From assembly GCF_004792415.1 (NCBI RefSeq), contig NZ_CP038853.1, positions 1,550,001 through 1,614,000 of the forward strand: a stretch of DNA of 64,000 bases, written 5' to 3'. Numbering within the stretch: position 1 is the first letter of the stretch; each line of letters opens with the position of its first letter. The notes beneath the pieces are model-generated. The model had not been told where the DNA came from. It saw only the letters and a list, made by a program, of their open reading frames with translations, and did no database searches. Shown here one piece after another: positions 8,541 through 17,231 of the stretch. The position numbers and the translations under genes are program-made. Origin of the DNA: Pantoea vagans. Its GTDB lineage: Bacteria; Pseudomonadota; Gammaproteobacteria; Enterobacterales; Enterobacteriaceae.

Positions 8541-10583
8541 ATGCGATACCGCGTTGGCGTGGATATTGGTGGTTCCTTTACCGATTTCGCCGTGCTCGAT
8601 CAGCAAACGAACCAGATCCACACCCTGAAGGTCCTGTCGCGACCGGACAAGCCTGGCAGCGAAATCTTAACCGGACTGGCGCAGTTTCAGCAGCAGGGCA
8701 TTGACCCCGCTGAAATTGGCTACTTCACTCACGGCACCACGGTAGGCATCAACGCGGTGATCCAGCGGCGCGGTGTGCGGCTGGCGCTGTTTGCCACCGA
8801 GGGCTTCTGCGATGTGCTGGAGCTGGCCCGGCTGAAAATCCCGCATATCCATGACCTTTTCTCACGGCGTGCAGCACCGCTGATTACCCGCGACAGGGTA
8901 TTTGCCATCCGCGAACGCAGCGACGCGCAGGGCAACATACTGCAACCCGTGGATCGCCAGAGCGTGCTCGACGCTATCGAACAGGCACGCGCCGCCGGCT
9001 GTCAGGGCATCGTGGTCTCGCTGCTGCACAGCTATCGCAACCGGCACAATGAAGCGGCGGTAAAAGCGATTATCGATGAGGTGGCGCCTGAACTGCTGAC
9101 CTCTTGTTCCGCCGACATCTGGCCGATCATCCGCGAATATGAACGCACCATTACCGCCACCATCAACGCCTACGTGCAGCCGATGGTGATCCACTACCTG
9201 GAATCCTTTGAGCAGGCGCTGAAACGGCTTGGCGTGAAGCCGCCGCCGCGCATTACCAAATCCAACGGCGGGGTAATGGGCGTTGACCAGGCGAAGCGCG
9301 AATGCGTGCAGATGGTGCTCTCCGGCACCGCCTCCGGCGTGATTGGTGCCAGCTATCTCGCCAGCGCCTGCGGTTTTGACAAAATTCTCAGCCTGGATAT
9401 CGGCGGCACCAGTGCCGACGTGGCGGTGATCATCGACGGCAAGGTGGCGCAGGGCAATGGCGAAATCATCGGGGATTTCCCAATCTTTATTCCTTCCGTC
9501 GCTGTGACCTCGGTGGGTCAGGGCGGCGGCTCGCTGGCGTGGATTGATGGGCAGGACGTATTGCAGATGGGGCCGGACAGCGCCGGTTCGCTGCCGGGTC
9601 CGGTCTGCTTCCAGCGCGGCGGCACGCAGCCGACCGCCACCGATGCCTTTGCCGCCTGCGGCATGATGGGCCACGGCGCACTGGGTTATGATGCGGTGAC
9701 GGTTGATGTCGCCGCCGCCTGTGCCGCCTGGCAGCCGCTGGCGGATGCGCTCGCTATTTCGGTCGAAGAAACCGCCGAAACCGCAATCCAGCTGGCCATC
9801 TCCAGCATGTACAGCGATACCAGCGGCCTGCTGTCGCGCTTTGGTCTCGATCCCCGTGAATTCTGGTTCCTGGCCTTTGGCGGCGCGGGGCCGATGATGG
9901 GCTGTTTTCTCGCCCGCGAACTGAACATGAAAGGGGTGATCGTGCCGCCGACGCCGGGCGTGCTCTCCGCGCTGGGCGGGCTGGTAGCGGACATCCGCAA
10001 CGACTTTATCCGCACGCTCTACGGCGATCTGACGCCTGGGCTGGCCGACACCTTAGCCAGTGAAGCCGAAGCCTTGCAGCAGCGCGCCTGCGGCTGGCTG
10101 GCGCAGGAGCACGGCAGCGACATGCCATACAGCCTGCAGTTCAGCGCGGATATGCGCTATCGCGGTCAGTCATTTGAGATCGACGTGCCGCTGGAGGCGA
10201 GCTGGCTGACGCAGGCGGACTTCGCTGCGCTGCATGACGCCTTTGATCGTCAGCATCAGCAGCTGTTTGGTCACTGTGACCCGCAGGCGCCGGTGCAGCT
10301 GATTAATCTGCGGCTGGTCATCACCTCGCCGACGCCGAAACCGGTGATCAATACACTTCCCCCCGCCACAGCACCCGTACCGGTGCTGAAACAGACCCGA
10401 GCCTGGATCGACGGCGGCTGGCATCAGGTGGACTTAGTGCTGCGTTCGGTGCTGCGCGCCGGACATCAGCTCAGTGGCCCGGTCATCATCGCCCAGGACG
10501 ATTGCACCACCTGCGTGCCGCCCGGCATGGGCGTCACGGTCGATTCATTCGGTAACCTGCTGATCACGGCGAACGAGGCATAA
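8541..10583 (+). CDS. hyuA: Hydantoinase/5-oxoprolinase subunit A (HyuA, N-methylhydantoinase A type)
   Basis: 680 residues, the usual length. It begins YRVGVDIGGSFTDFAVLD, the first phosphate loop of the ASKHA ATPase fold. FTHGTTVGINAVIQRRG and SLDIGGTSADVAVI follow, and later FLAFGGAGPMMGC. The family couples ATP hydrolysis to opening of 5-membered cyclic amides (hydantoins, 5-oxoproline, N-methylhydantoin) and works with HyuB, which starts one base after this stop. Next to an M20 hydrolase and the ABC ATPase, this suggests a salvage route for cyclic or N-carbamoyl amino acids. The exact ring substrate cannot be read from sequence. Confidence 0.93.
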   Translation: MRYRVGVDIGGSFTDFAVLDQQTNQIHTLKVLSRPDKPGSEILTGLAQFQQQGIDPAEIGYFTHGTTVGINAVIQRRGVRLALFATEGFCDVLELARLKIPHIHDLFSRRAAPLITRDRVFAIRERSDAQGNILQPVDRQSVLDAIEQARAAGCQGIVVSLLHSYRNRHNEAAVKAIIDEVAPELLTSCSADIWPIIREYERTITATINAYVQPMVIHYLESFEQALKRLGVKPPPRITKSNGGVMGVDQAKRECVQMVLSGTASGVIGASYLASACGFDKILSLDIGGTSADVAVIIDGKVAQGNGEIIGDFPIFIPSVAVTSVGQGGGSLAWIDGQDVLQMGPDSAGSLPGPVCFQRGGTQPTATDAFAACGMMGHGALGYDAVTVDVAAACAAWQPLADALAISVEETAETAIQLAISSMYSDTSGLLSRFGLDPREFWFLAFGGAGPMMGCFLARELNMKGVIVPPTPGVLSALGGLVADIRNDFIRTLYGDLTPGLADTLASEAEALQQRACGWLAQEHGSDMPYSLQFSADMRYRGQSFEIDVPLEASWLTQADFAALHDAFDRQHQQLFGHCDPQAPVQLINLRLVITSPTPKPVINTLPPATAPVPVLKQTRAWIDGGWHQVDLVLRSVLRAGHQLSGPVIIAQDDCTTCVPPGMGVTVDSFGNLLITANEA

Positions 10584-10584
10584 C

Positions 10585-12543
10585 ATGGCGATTGATGGAC
10601 GTAACTTACAGATTCTGGCGAACTACTGCGCCGCCGCTGCCGATGCGATGGCCTTTACGCTGATGCGCACCGCGCACTCCACCTTCGTCAAAGAGACGGA
10701 AGATTTCTCCTGTCAGATTGTCAGCCGCAGCGGCCTGGCGTTTGCCTCGCCGCGCAGCTTTGGCGCGCCCTGGTACAGCGGCATCGACTATGCGCCGGTG
10801 CTGGCGCTGATAGAGGAATACGCCGAGGGCGATATCTGCATCACCAACGACGCCTACGCCGGCAACGTGGCGACTCATTCGCCCGATATCCACATCTGGA
10901 AGCCGGTGTTCCATCAGGGCGAAATCGTCTGCTTCGTGGTGGGTCACATTCATAACACTGACGTCGGCGGCGCCGTGCCTGCCTCGCTGTCGCGCTCACT
11001 GACCGATATCGTGCAGGAGGGGATCCGCATCCCGCCGCTGAAGATCATGCAACAGGGGCAGCTCAATGAAGAGGTCGCCAGTATTATGCGACTCAACGTA
11101 CGGGTGCCAGACCAGAACTGGGGAGATTTCAAGGCGCAGCTGGCGTCGGTGAACGTGGGCGAGCGCAAAATCCACGACATCATTGCCCGCTTTGGCATCG
11201 ATGATTTCCTGCAGGGCATTGAGGGCATTCTCGATTATGCCGAAGCGCAGGCGCGCACGATTATCAGTACCATTCCCGACGGTGAATACTTTTATGCCGA
11301 CTACGCCGATGAAGATGGCGAGGGCGGTTATCCCTGCCGCATCGCCATTACGCTGCGGGTGCAGGGTGATCGGCTGGAGCTGGACTACACTGGCAGCGAC
11401 CCGCAGCTGGCGTCGTCGCTGAACATGCCGACCGGCGGGCGCGAGCGGCATCCGCTGGCGCTGGTGGGCGTTACCTATGTGCTCTCCACCCTTGATCGTT
11501 CACTGCTGCTCAACGCCGGTACGCTGCGGCCGACCCGGGCAATTCTGCCGCCAGGCACGGTGATGAACTGTGAAGCGCCCGCAGCGGTGGGGATGCGCTC
11601 GCTGACCTGTGCGCTGTCGCAGATTGCGACGATTGGCGTCTTCTCGCTGGCGATGCCGGACCGTCTGCCCGCGAATTCACCGGGCGGCAACTCGATCATG
11701 AACATCCGTACCCAGACGCACAACCGCAGTGTGGTCGCCTCACTGGGTCCGGTGGGCGGCGGCGCGGGCGGCACGCCGCGTCATGACGGACCCGACGGTT
11801 CCGGCGGCCTGTCTGCTTTCCTGAAAAATACCCCGATTGAGATCAACGAAGCGGAAGTGCCGATTCGTTTTCATCGCTACGGACTGGCGCAGGACAGTGC
11901 CGGAGCCGGACGCTATCGCGGCGGCTTAGCCACCGAAATGGCATTCGAGATTTTCTCGCCCAACACCACCATTACCGCGCGCAACCGTAACCGGTCGGTG
12001 TTTGCCTCGGCGGGTGTGGTGGGCGGGCAGAGCGGCGCGCTGTCGACCTTCCGTACCCGGCGCAACGGTGAAGTCATTAATCACGGTAACACCGATGTGA
12101 TCCACTGCCAGCCAGGTGATGTGGTCGACGTGCGCGGCCCCGGCGCAGGCGGATACGGCCTGCCATCGCAGCGCGATAGTGAGGCAGTCATGCAGGATGT
12201 GCGCTGTGGCTATCTCAGCGTGGCGGCGGCCAGGGCGCAGTATGGCGTGGTGGTGGTTGATAATCGCGTGGATCGGGAAGCCACAGAGCGCCTGCGCGCT
12301 GACATGCCACAGCACCCATTGCACCATTTTGAGCACGGCGAAGCACGCCAGCGCTTCGAAACGCTCTGGACGCCACAGCGTTATCAGGCACTGACCACAT
12401 TCCTGGCCAGCGCGCCGGTCAGCTGGCGTCATTTCCTGAAAACCCAGGTATTCCGGGCGGTGGAGGAGACAGGCGAAACGGCGGATATGAATCAAATATT
12501 CAGTGATTTGCGTCAGCGATACCCGGCAATGGCGAACAGTTAA
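10585..12543 (+). CDS. hyuB: Hydantoinase/5-oxoprolinase subunit B (HyuB)
   Basis: 652 residues. Typical HyuB sequence: the N-terminal ALMRTAHSTFVKETEDFSC-type segment, ITNDAYAGNVATHSPDIHIW, the histidine-rich FVVGHIHNTDVGG, and late GPGAGGYGLPSQRD. It is the partner subunit of HyuA and shares an operon with a one-base gap. The C-terminal part (about residues 560-652) is the variable end seen in the family. Nothing suggests a break or frameshift. Confidence 0.93.
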   Translation: MAIDGRNLQILANYCAAAADAMAFTLMRTAHSTFVKETEDFSCQIVSRSGLAFASPRSFGAPWYSGIDYAPVLALIEEYAEGDICITNDAYAGNVATHSPDIHIWKPVFHQGEIVCFVVGHIHNTDVGGAVPASLSRSLTDIVQEGIRIPPLKIMQQGQLNEEVASIMRLNVRVPDQNWGDFKAQLASVNVGERKIHDIIARFGIDDFLQGIEGILDYAEAQARTIISTIPDGEYFYADYADEDGEGGYPCRIAITLRVQGDRLELDYTGSDPQLASSLNMPTGGRERHPLALVGVTYVLSTLDRSLLLNAGTLRPTRAILPPGTVMNCEAPAAVGMRSLTCALSQIATIGVFSLAMPDRLPANSPGGNSIMNIRTQTHNRSVVASLGPVGGGAGGTPRHDGPDGSGGLSAFLKNTPIEINEAEVPIRFHRYGLAQDSAGAGRYRGGLATEMAFEIFSPNTTITARNRNRSVFASAGVVGGQSGALSTFRTRRNGEVINHGNTDVIHCQPGDVVDVRGPGAGGYGLPSQRDSEAVMQDVRCGYLSVAAARAQYGVVVVDNRVDREATERLRADMPQHPLHHFEHGEARQRFETLWTPQRYQALTTFLASAPVSWRHFLKTQVFRAVEETGETADMNQIFSDLRQRYPAMANS

Positions 12544-12605
12544 CGGCGATGGCTCATCGTCTACTACGCTTTAAGTCTGTAAGGACAACGAGGGGAAACG
12601 CGACG

Positions 12606-14387
12606 ATGAGCATGAAAACCAGTGATTTTTTTGTCCAGCGCCTGAAAGAGTGGGGCGTCACACGCATTTACGGCTACCCGGGCGACGGGATTAACGGCGT
12701 GCTGGGAGCGATTCAGCGCGCGAACGCTAAAGGCGACGGCATCGAATTTATTCAGGTGCGCCATGAAGAGATGGCGGCCTTTATGGCGGCCGGACACGCG
12801 AAATTTACCGGCGAGCTGGGCGTCTGCCTGTCAACTGGCGGACCGGGTGCAACCCACCTGCTGACCGGACTCTATGACGCCAAAATGGACCATGCCCCGG
12901 TGCTGGCGATTGCCGGACAGGCAGAAGCGACCGCGCGCGGTGCCAGCTACCAGCAGGAGATGAATCTGGATCGCATCTTCTCGGACGTCGCCAACTTCGT
13001 TCAGGAAGCCTCGACCACGACCCAGGTGCGCCATCTGCTGGATCGTGGCGTGCGCATCGCCAAAGCGCAAAACGGCGTGGCGGTGATCATCATCCCTAAA
13101 GATATTCAGGATGAAGAGTGGCAGCCGCCACAGCATCTGCACGGCTTTACCCATTCCGGCAGCGGCTATCAGCGTCCTAAAGTCATTCCTTACGAAGCGG
13201 ACCTGCAACGCGCCGCCGACGTGCTTAACGCCGGTAAAAAAGTGGCGATTCTGATTGGCGCAGGCGCACGCGACGCCGCCGTTGAGGTGGTGCAGGTCGC
13301 CAATGTGCTGGGTGCAGGCGTGGCAAAAGCGCTGCTTGGCAAAGATGTGCTGCCGGACGATGCGCCTTTTGTTACCGGCTCGATTGGCCTGCTCGGCACC
13401 AAACCTTCATCTGATTTAATGCAGAACTGCGACACCCTGCTGATGATCGGCAGTGGCTTCCCGTGGACGGAGTTCCTGCCGGAAGAGGGCAAGGCGCGTG
13501 CCGTGCAGATTGACATCGATCCGGCCATGCTTGGCCTGCGCTATCCCAGCGAAGTCAATCTGCATGGCGATGCGGCTGAAACGCTGCGCGCGCTGCTGCC
13601 GCTGCTGACCCACAAAGAGGATCGCAGCTGGCAGGAGGATATCGCGGTTCAGGTGCGTGACTGGTGGACGCTGATGGAAGAGCGCGCCATGGCACCTGCT
13701 AATCCGGTCAATCCGCAGCGGGTGGTGTGGGAGATGTCACCCCAGTTGCCGGACAACGCGATTGTCACGTCAGATTCCGGCTCCTGTGCCAACTGGTTTG
13801 CCCGCGACTATCGCGTGAAGCAGGGTCAGCGTGCCTCGCTCTCCGGCGGCCTGGCCTGTATGGGCGCGGCGGTGCCTTACGCGATTGCAGCAAAATTTGC
13901 CCACCCGGAAAAACCGGTGGTGGCGCTGGTGGGTGATGGCGCGATGCAGATGAACAACATGGCTGAGCTGATCACCATCCAGAAATACTGGCAGCAGTGG
14001 GCCGATCCGCGCCTGATCGTCTGCGTGTTCAACAACCAGGATCTTAATCAGGTCACCTGGGAGCAGCGCGTGATGGAGGGCAATCCACGCTTTGACGCCT
14101 CGCAGCAGCTGCCGGACGTGAAGTATGCCGAGTTTGCGCAGTCGCTGGGAATGATCGGAATTTTTGTCGATAATCCTGACGATCTGGCGGGGGCCTGGCA
14201 GCGTGCGCTCAGCGCCGATCGCCCGGTATTGCTGGAGGTGAAAACCGATCCGGAGGTCGCACCGTTACCGCCGCACATCACCTTTAAGCAGGCAAAAGCC
14301 TTTATGGCGTCGATGGTGAAGGGTGATCGCGGAGCGGCGCAGATCATCAGCGACACCGCCAGTCAGCTGTTTCATAAAAAGCATTAA
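12606..14387 (+). CDS. Thiamine-diphosphate-dependent enzyme of the pyruvate oxidase / acetolactate synthase family
   Basis: 593 residues with the three-domain plan of the family. The N-terminal pyrimidine-binding domain has GYPGDGINGV and the activating glutamate in VRHEEMAAFMA. A central domain includes LIGAGARDAAVEV. The C-terminal pyrophosphate domain carries the metal-binding VGDGAMQMNN and, about 26 residues on, FNNQDLN. I start at 12606, behind GAGGGGAAAC and matching the family N-terminus. Such enzymes decarboxylate 2-oxoacids; by look this one belongs with YdaP-like pyruvate-oxidase-type proteins. It lies 62 bases after hyuB, possibly in the same transcript. Confidence 0.9.
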   Translation: MSMKTSDFFVQRLKEWGVTRIYGYPGDGINGVLGAIQRANAKGDGIEFIQVRHEEMAAFMAAGHAKFTGELGVCLSTGGPGATHLLTGLYDAKMDHAPVLAIAGQAEATARGASYQQEMNLDRIFSDVANFVQEASTTTQVRHLLDRGVRIAKAQNGVAVIIIPKDIQDEEWQPPQHLHGFTHSGSGYQRPKVIPYEADLQRAADVLNAGKKVAILIGAGARDAAVEVVQVANVLGAGVAKALLGKDVLPDDAPFVTGSIGLLGTKPSSDLMQNCDTLLMIGSGFPWTEFLPEEGKARAVQIDIDPAMLGLRYPSEVNLHGDAAETLRALLPLLTHKEDRSWQEDIAVQVRDWWTLMEERAMAPANPVNPQRVVWEMSPQLPDNAIVTSDSGSCANWFARDYRVKQGQRASLSGGLACMGAAVPYAIAAKFAHPEKPVVALVGDGAMQMNNMAELITIQKYWQQWADPRLIVCVFNNQDLNQVTWEQRVMEGNPRFDASQQLPDVKYAEFAQSLGMIGIFVDNPDDLAGAWQRALSADRPVLLEVKTDPEVAPLPPHITFKQAKAFMASMVKGDRGAAQIISDTASQLFHKKH

Positions 14388-14393
14388 GGGCTA

Positions 14394-14447
14394 AGTGAGG
14401 CGGTCGCGCCTCGCTAACCTTGATCCCCGGATGCACTCGCGTCCGGG
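14394..14447 (+). terminator. Two stem-loops in the gap before the SDR gene
   Basis: Arm AGTGAGGCG (14394-14402) pairs with CGCCTCGCT (14407-14415). Arm CCCGGATGC (14426-14434) pairs with GCGTCCGGG (14439-14447) around a 4-base loop, followed by TCTT. They lie between the thiamine-enzyme stop and the SDR start. They could weaken read-through, but without a proper T-run I cannot call a strong intrinsic terminator. Confidence 0.45.
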
Positions 14448-14485
14448 TCTTAAACCACATCATCAAACTTATCGGGAGTCTTAAC

Positions 14486-15328
14486 ATGACTGCTCATTCC
14501 AGCCCTGTCTGGTTAATCTCGGGATGTTCGACCGGTTTTGGTCGTGAACTGGCGCAGCAGACCATCGCGCGTGGTTTTAAGGTCGTGGTGACGGCGCGTG
14601 ATACGTCGTCGATTGCCGATCTGGTTGAAGGACACGACAACGCACTGGCGGTGGCGCTGGATGTGACCCGTCAGGCGAGCATCGACCAGGCCGTCAGCGC
14701 GGCACTGGACGCGTTCGGCACCATTGATGTGCTGGTAAACAACGCCGGTTACGGCTATCAGAGTTCGGTGGAAGAGGGTGTGGAAAGTGAAATCCGCGCC
14801 CAGTTTGATGCCAACGTTTTTGGCCTGTTCGCCCTGACGCGCGCCGTGCTGCCTGCGATGCGCAAGGCGCGCAGCGGTCATGTCATCAACATTACCTCTG
14901 TGGCAGGCCTGATTGGCTTTGCCAGCTCAGGCTACTACTCTGCCAGCAAACATGCGGTGGAAGGCTGGTCCGATTCGCTGGCGCTGGAAGCGGGGCCGCT
15001 GGGCATTCACGTCACCTGCGTCGAGCCCGGTCCGTTCCGCACCGACTGGGCCGGACGCTCACTGCACCAGACGCCGAGTAAATTGCCGGAATATGCAGAG
15101 ACCGCGGCTGCGCGAATGAAAGCCACCGCCGAATACAGCGGTACTCAGAAAGGCGATCCGGCACGGGCCGCCGCGGCGATGATCGCCATCACCGAACATG
15201 ACAACCCGCCACGCCATCTGGTGATGGGGGCCTGGGGCCATGACGCCGTGACCAGCAAGCTTAAAGAGCGCCTTGCTGAGATCGAAGCGTGGAAACAGAC
15301 GTCAGTGGAGACGGATTTTCCGGAGTAG
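14486..15328 (+). CDS. Short-chain dehydrogenase/reductase (SDR)
   Basis: 280 residues. Classical SDR features: cofactor loop ISGCSTGFGREL (TGxxxGxG-like), DVTRQASID, LVNNAGYGYQ, the catalytic serine in INITSVAG, YYSASKHA for the YxxxK pair, and EPGPFRTDWAG. I start at 14486, after a GGGAG site; the upstream ATG at 14420 adds 22 residues with no family match. The substrate is unknown. The 3' 64 bases recur in altered form at 16381-16444, on the far side of two minus-strand genes. Confidence 0.92.
   Translation: MTAHSSPVWLISGCSTGFGRELAQQTIARGFKVVVTARDTSSIADLVEGHDNALAVALDVTRQASIDQAVSAALDAFGTIDVLVNNAGYGYQSSVEEGVESEIRAQFDANVFGLFALTRAVLPAMRKARSGHVINITSVAGLIGFASSGYYSASKHAVEGWSDSLALEAGPLGIHVTCVEPGPFRTDWAGRSLHQTPSKLPEYAETAAARMKATAEYSGTQKGDPARAAAAMIAITEHDNPPRHLVMGAWGHDAVTSKLKERLAEIEAWKQTSVETDFPE
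15257..15320 (+). repeat. Direct repeat copy 1: 3' end of the SDR gene
   Basis: 64 bases encoding the SDR C-terminus (KLKERLAEIEAWKQTSVETDF). Comparison with 16381-16444 gives 56 matches of 64, with the last 30 bases identical. This is the intact copy; the second lies 1.1 kb downstream, outside any gene. Confidence 0.85.
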
Positions 15329-15369
15329 AAGTGAGTGCTCTGGGGGTGGCGGGAAGCCATTAAAATACG

Positions 15370-15392
15370 AAAGGCCCGTTTATCGGGCCTTT
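15370..15392. terminator. Bidirectional intrinsic terminator between convergent genes
   Basis: Arms AAAGGCCCG (15370-15378) and CGGGCCTTT (15384-15392) are a perfect 9-base inverted repeat with a 5-base loop, A-rich on one side and T-rich on the other. It lies between the SDR stop (15328) and the stop of the minus-strand small gene (15398), so it can end transcription from both sides. Confidence 0.8.
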
Positions 15393-15397
15393 AAGCG

Positions 15398-15634
15398 CTA
15401 GTCGAGTGCCTTAGCTTCCTGCGTTTCACGCGCATTCAGCTCTTTCAGCTCTTTCAGCTTACGGCGCAACAGGGGAGATGAGGAACGTTTTCTCGCCTGA
15501 GCTAACTGGGCTTTAATGGCGGGCAGATCGGGCCGGGCCAGCCACTCAGCAATCAAAAGTGCCCTAAACTCTTTATATCGGGTTTCAACCGGAGCCAAAG
15601 GGGTTGTTTCATCGTGTGTATCATAAAACGACAT
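15398..15634 (-). CDS. Small hypothetical protein, possible partner of the adjacent 188-residue protein
   Basis: 78 residues, not recognised. It is charged, with an acidic N-terminus and a basic, helix-prone C-terminal half (KRSSSPLLRRKLKELKELNARE) that could form a short coiled coil. Upstream of the ATG is an AGGGAGAG ribosome site. Its start overlaps the end of the longer upstream gene by 14 bases, so the two are translationally coupled. No membrane segment or signal peptide is visible. The small overlapping pair with a basic helix could be a toxin-antitoxin or a phage/plasmid-derived pair, but no family motif supports either. Confidence 0.6.
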   Translation of the reverse strand: MSFYDTHDETTPLAPVETRYKEFRALLIAEWLARPDLPAIKAQLAQARKRSSSPLLRRKLKELKELNARETQEAKALD

Positions 15635-16187
15635 AGCAAGCTCTCCCTGTAGTCACTACTTTATAAGCCTGGAAACAGTCCGGGATTAAAGGTTGCGGCG
15701 CTTTCTTTGGCAACCCTGTTCGGCGATTGTAGCGTAGTTCATTTTTTAACCCAAGCATGGCGTCATAAATCTCTTCAAGGGGAGTCGGACGATTGCGTTC
15801 AGCGATCTCTCCCGACGCAGGCTGGAAAATAAAACCGCCGATAGAGAAGCTTTCATGGTGTGCCATTAACGCAAGTACTACGCTTTTTAAAACGACTGCA
15901 CTACCTAATCCGGGAATGCTGATGTGGCGAAAATCGCCCAGGCAATCCAGACCATCGAACACGTCAAAACAGACCTCAGCCAGGCCATTAACCGGAAAGG
16001 AGATACCTGTTGGCATCCGATATCCGATGCGGATAAAGGTCTTTTCATCTATCCGGTCGCCAACGATGACAGTGTAAGTTTCGCTACCGACAACAAAAAC
16101 GTAGCTGTGATAAATCTGGCGATCATAAATGAATCTTTTTCGTCTGATTTCGTAGTTTTCGAGATAAATATCTTCTTCAATGTGCAC
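15621..16187 (-). CDS. Hypothetical protein (188 residues)
   Basis: Not recognised. It starts at GTG (16187), the first possible codon of the frame, behind a GGGATGAGAA region. It has an acidic N-terminus (HIEEDIYLENYEIRRKRF), then a mixed strand-rich segment (YTVIVGDRIDEKTFIRIGYRMP, FDVFDGLDCLGDFRHISIP), suggesting a globular cytoplasmic beta-rich protein. There is no signal peptide or membrane segment. It lies in a lower-GC insert just after the SDR gene and overlaps the small 78-residue gene downstream. Both may have arrived together by transfer. Confidence 0.62.
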   Translation of the reverse strand: MHIEEDIYLENYEIRRKRFIYDRQIYHSYVFVVGSETYTVIVGDRIDEKTFIRIGYRMPTGISFPVNGLAEVCFDVFDGLDCLGDFRHISIPGLGSAVVLKSVVLALMAHHESFSIGGFIFQPASGEIAERNRPTPLEEIYDAMLGLKNELRYNRRTGLPKKAPQPLIPDCFQAYKVVTTGRACYVVL

Positions 16188-16583
16188 TTCTCATCCCTGC
16201 CGTAGCATATGAATCCCTGAAACTCGATTTTTCAGTTGCTGTTGAGATCCGTCAAATATCCATATTAAAAGTGTGGCTATGCATTCCAGCATTTCATCTG
16301 CTCTTGCTGATTAACAACATCGTTTTGTAAGCCCTGTCGCAAACTAGCTGACAGGCCCACTTTGGACGAGCGAATCCTGCAAGCTCAAAGAGTGTCTGGC
16401 GGAGATAGAAGTGAGGAAACAGACGTCAGTGGAGACGGATTTTCAGCGTAACCGACAGGGCATGGATACCTTGCATGCGGTCAGAACGAAACGTGGATCA
16501 AGCAGCGGTAAGTGTTGAATTGCAGGATGCGTATGGCTGAGACGTTCATTAGAATTCCGGGCTTTACATTTCAGAGCTTCACG
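16188..16583. other. Gene-free 396-base stretch holding a decayed SDR 3' end
   Basis: No supported gene. It carries the promoter region of the unknown gene pair on the minus strand and the degenerate SDR-end copy (16381-16444). The rest shows no recognisable motif. A minus-strand transcript from the toxin gene would run into it. Confidence 0.6.
16381..16444 (+). pseudogene. Direct repeat copy 2: remnant of an SDR gene 3' end
   Basis: Reads in frame as KLKECLAEIEVRKQTSVETDF, close to the C-terminus of the SDR at 14486-15328, but has no stop at the matching point and no SDR sequence upstream. The final 30 bases (16415-16444) are identical to the SDR copy. It marks the far side of the DNA that carries the two unknown genes, as expected if that DNA entered at the SDR 3' end or replaced a second SDR gene. 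Confidence 0.75.
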
Positions 16584-17231
16584 CTAAAACCCGGAAAGCA
16601 GAATCAGCGCCATCTCATTCGCCAGTGCGCTGAGTTCACGTTCCACATCTGCTGACTCTGAAGCGGACTGAGCATCAAGCGTAATGTCCAAATCTTCAGC
16701 ACAGATACGATCGCCAAAAAGCATTAATGCCTTATCGCCATGCTGCTTCGAAGACCACTGAATTCCCTGTGCCTCTGGGTTAGAGTGATGTATCTGCTCA
16801 GCCCATTGTCGGGTTTCCGGGTAGTGATCGGCAGTTGAACCCAGTAGCTCACCTTGCGTAATGCCATGTTTTTTCATAAAGCGTGGATTGAGATCCACCA
16901 GCTTTATCTCTTCTTTAGGGGTGAGCTGACTGTGTGCCAGCTTATTCAGCACCGTCAGGTCTACGGGCGTATTCTCACAGGGCACAGGAAGATCGTGTAA
17001 TACCGTCTCCATCAGGGCAACAGCCAGCGTTTTACCGCCATAAAGCGTCGGTATGATGCGACCCGCACGATCAGCAATTGGGCTGAAACGTCCAACGCCT
17101 TTTCCTGGATTAAACTCCGCAGCGCCATACTGCGACCAGTGAATGCGGTCAATCGTTTTACCTTTCGGCCAGGAGACCAGAGAGACCGATAAATCATCAT
17201 CTTTGCCGGGTGTTTTGATCTTTTTAGCCAT
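16584..17231 (-). CDS. RES-domain toxin (NAD+-degrading family) of a toxin-antitoxin pair
   Basis: 215 residues. The RES fold is visible: GKGVGRFSPI with R48, LYGGKTLAVALMETVLHD with E75, and GIQWSSKQHG with the conserved serine (S160 or S161). Characterised RES toxins degrade NAD+ and halt growth, so this is the likely activity. The start ATG overlaps the end of the upstream antitoxin gene by 8 bases (ATGGCTAA), giving tight coupling with the antitoxin translated first. The first 30 residues are poorly conserved. In the position where many RES proteins have an early Arg, this one has IHW, so the arginine assignment needs an alignment. Confidence 0.85.
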   Translation of the reverse strand: MAKKIKTPGKDDDLSVSLVSWPKGKTIDRIHWSQYGAAEFNPGKGVGRFSPIADRAGRIIPTLYGGKTLAVALMETVLHDLPVPCENTPVDLTVLNKLAHSQLTPKEEIKLVDLNPRFMKKHGITQGELLGSTADHYPETRQWAEQIHHSNPEAQGIQWSSKQHGDKALMLFGDRICAEDLDITLDAQSASESADVERELSALANEMALILLSGF

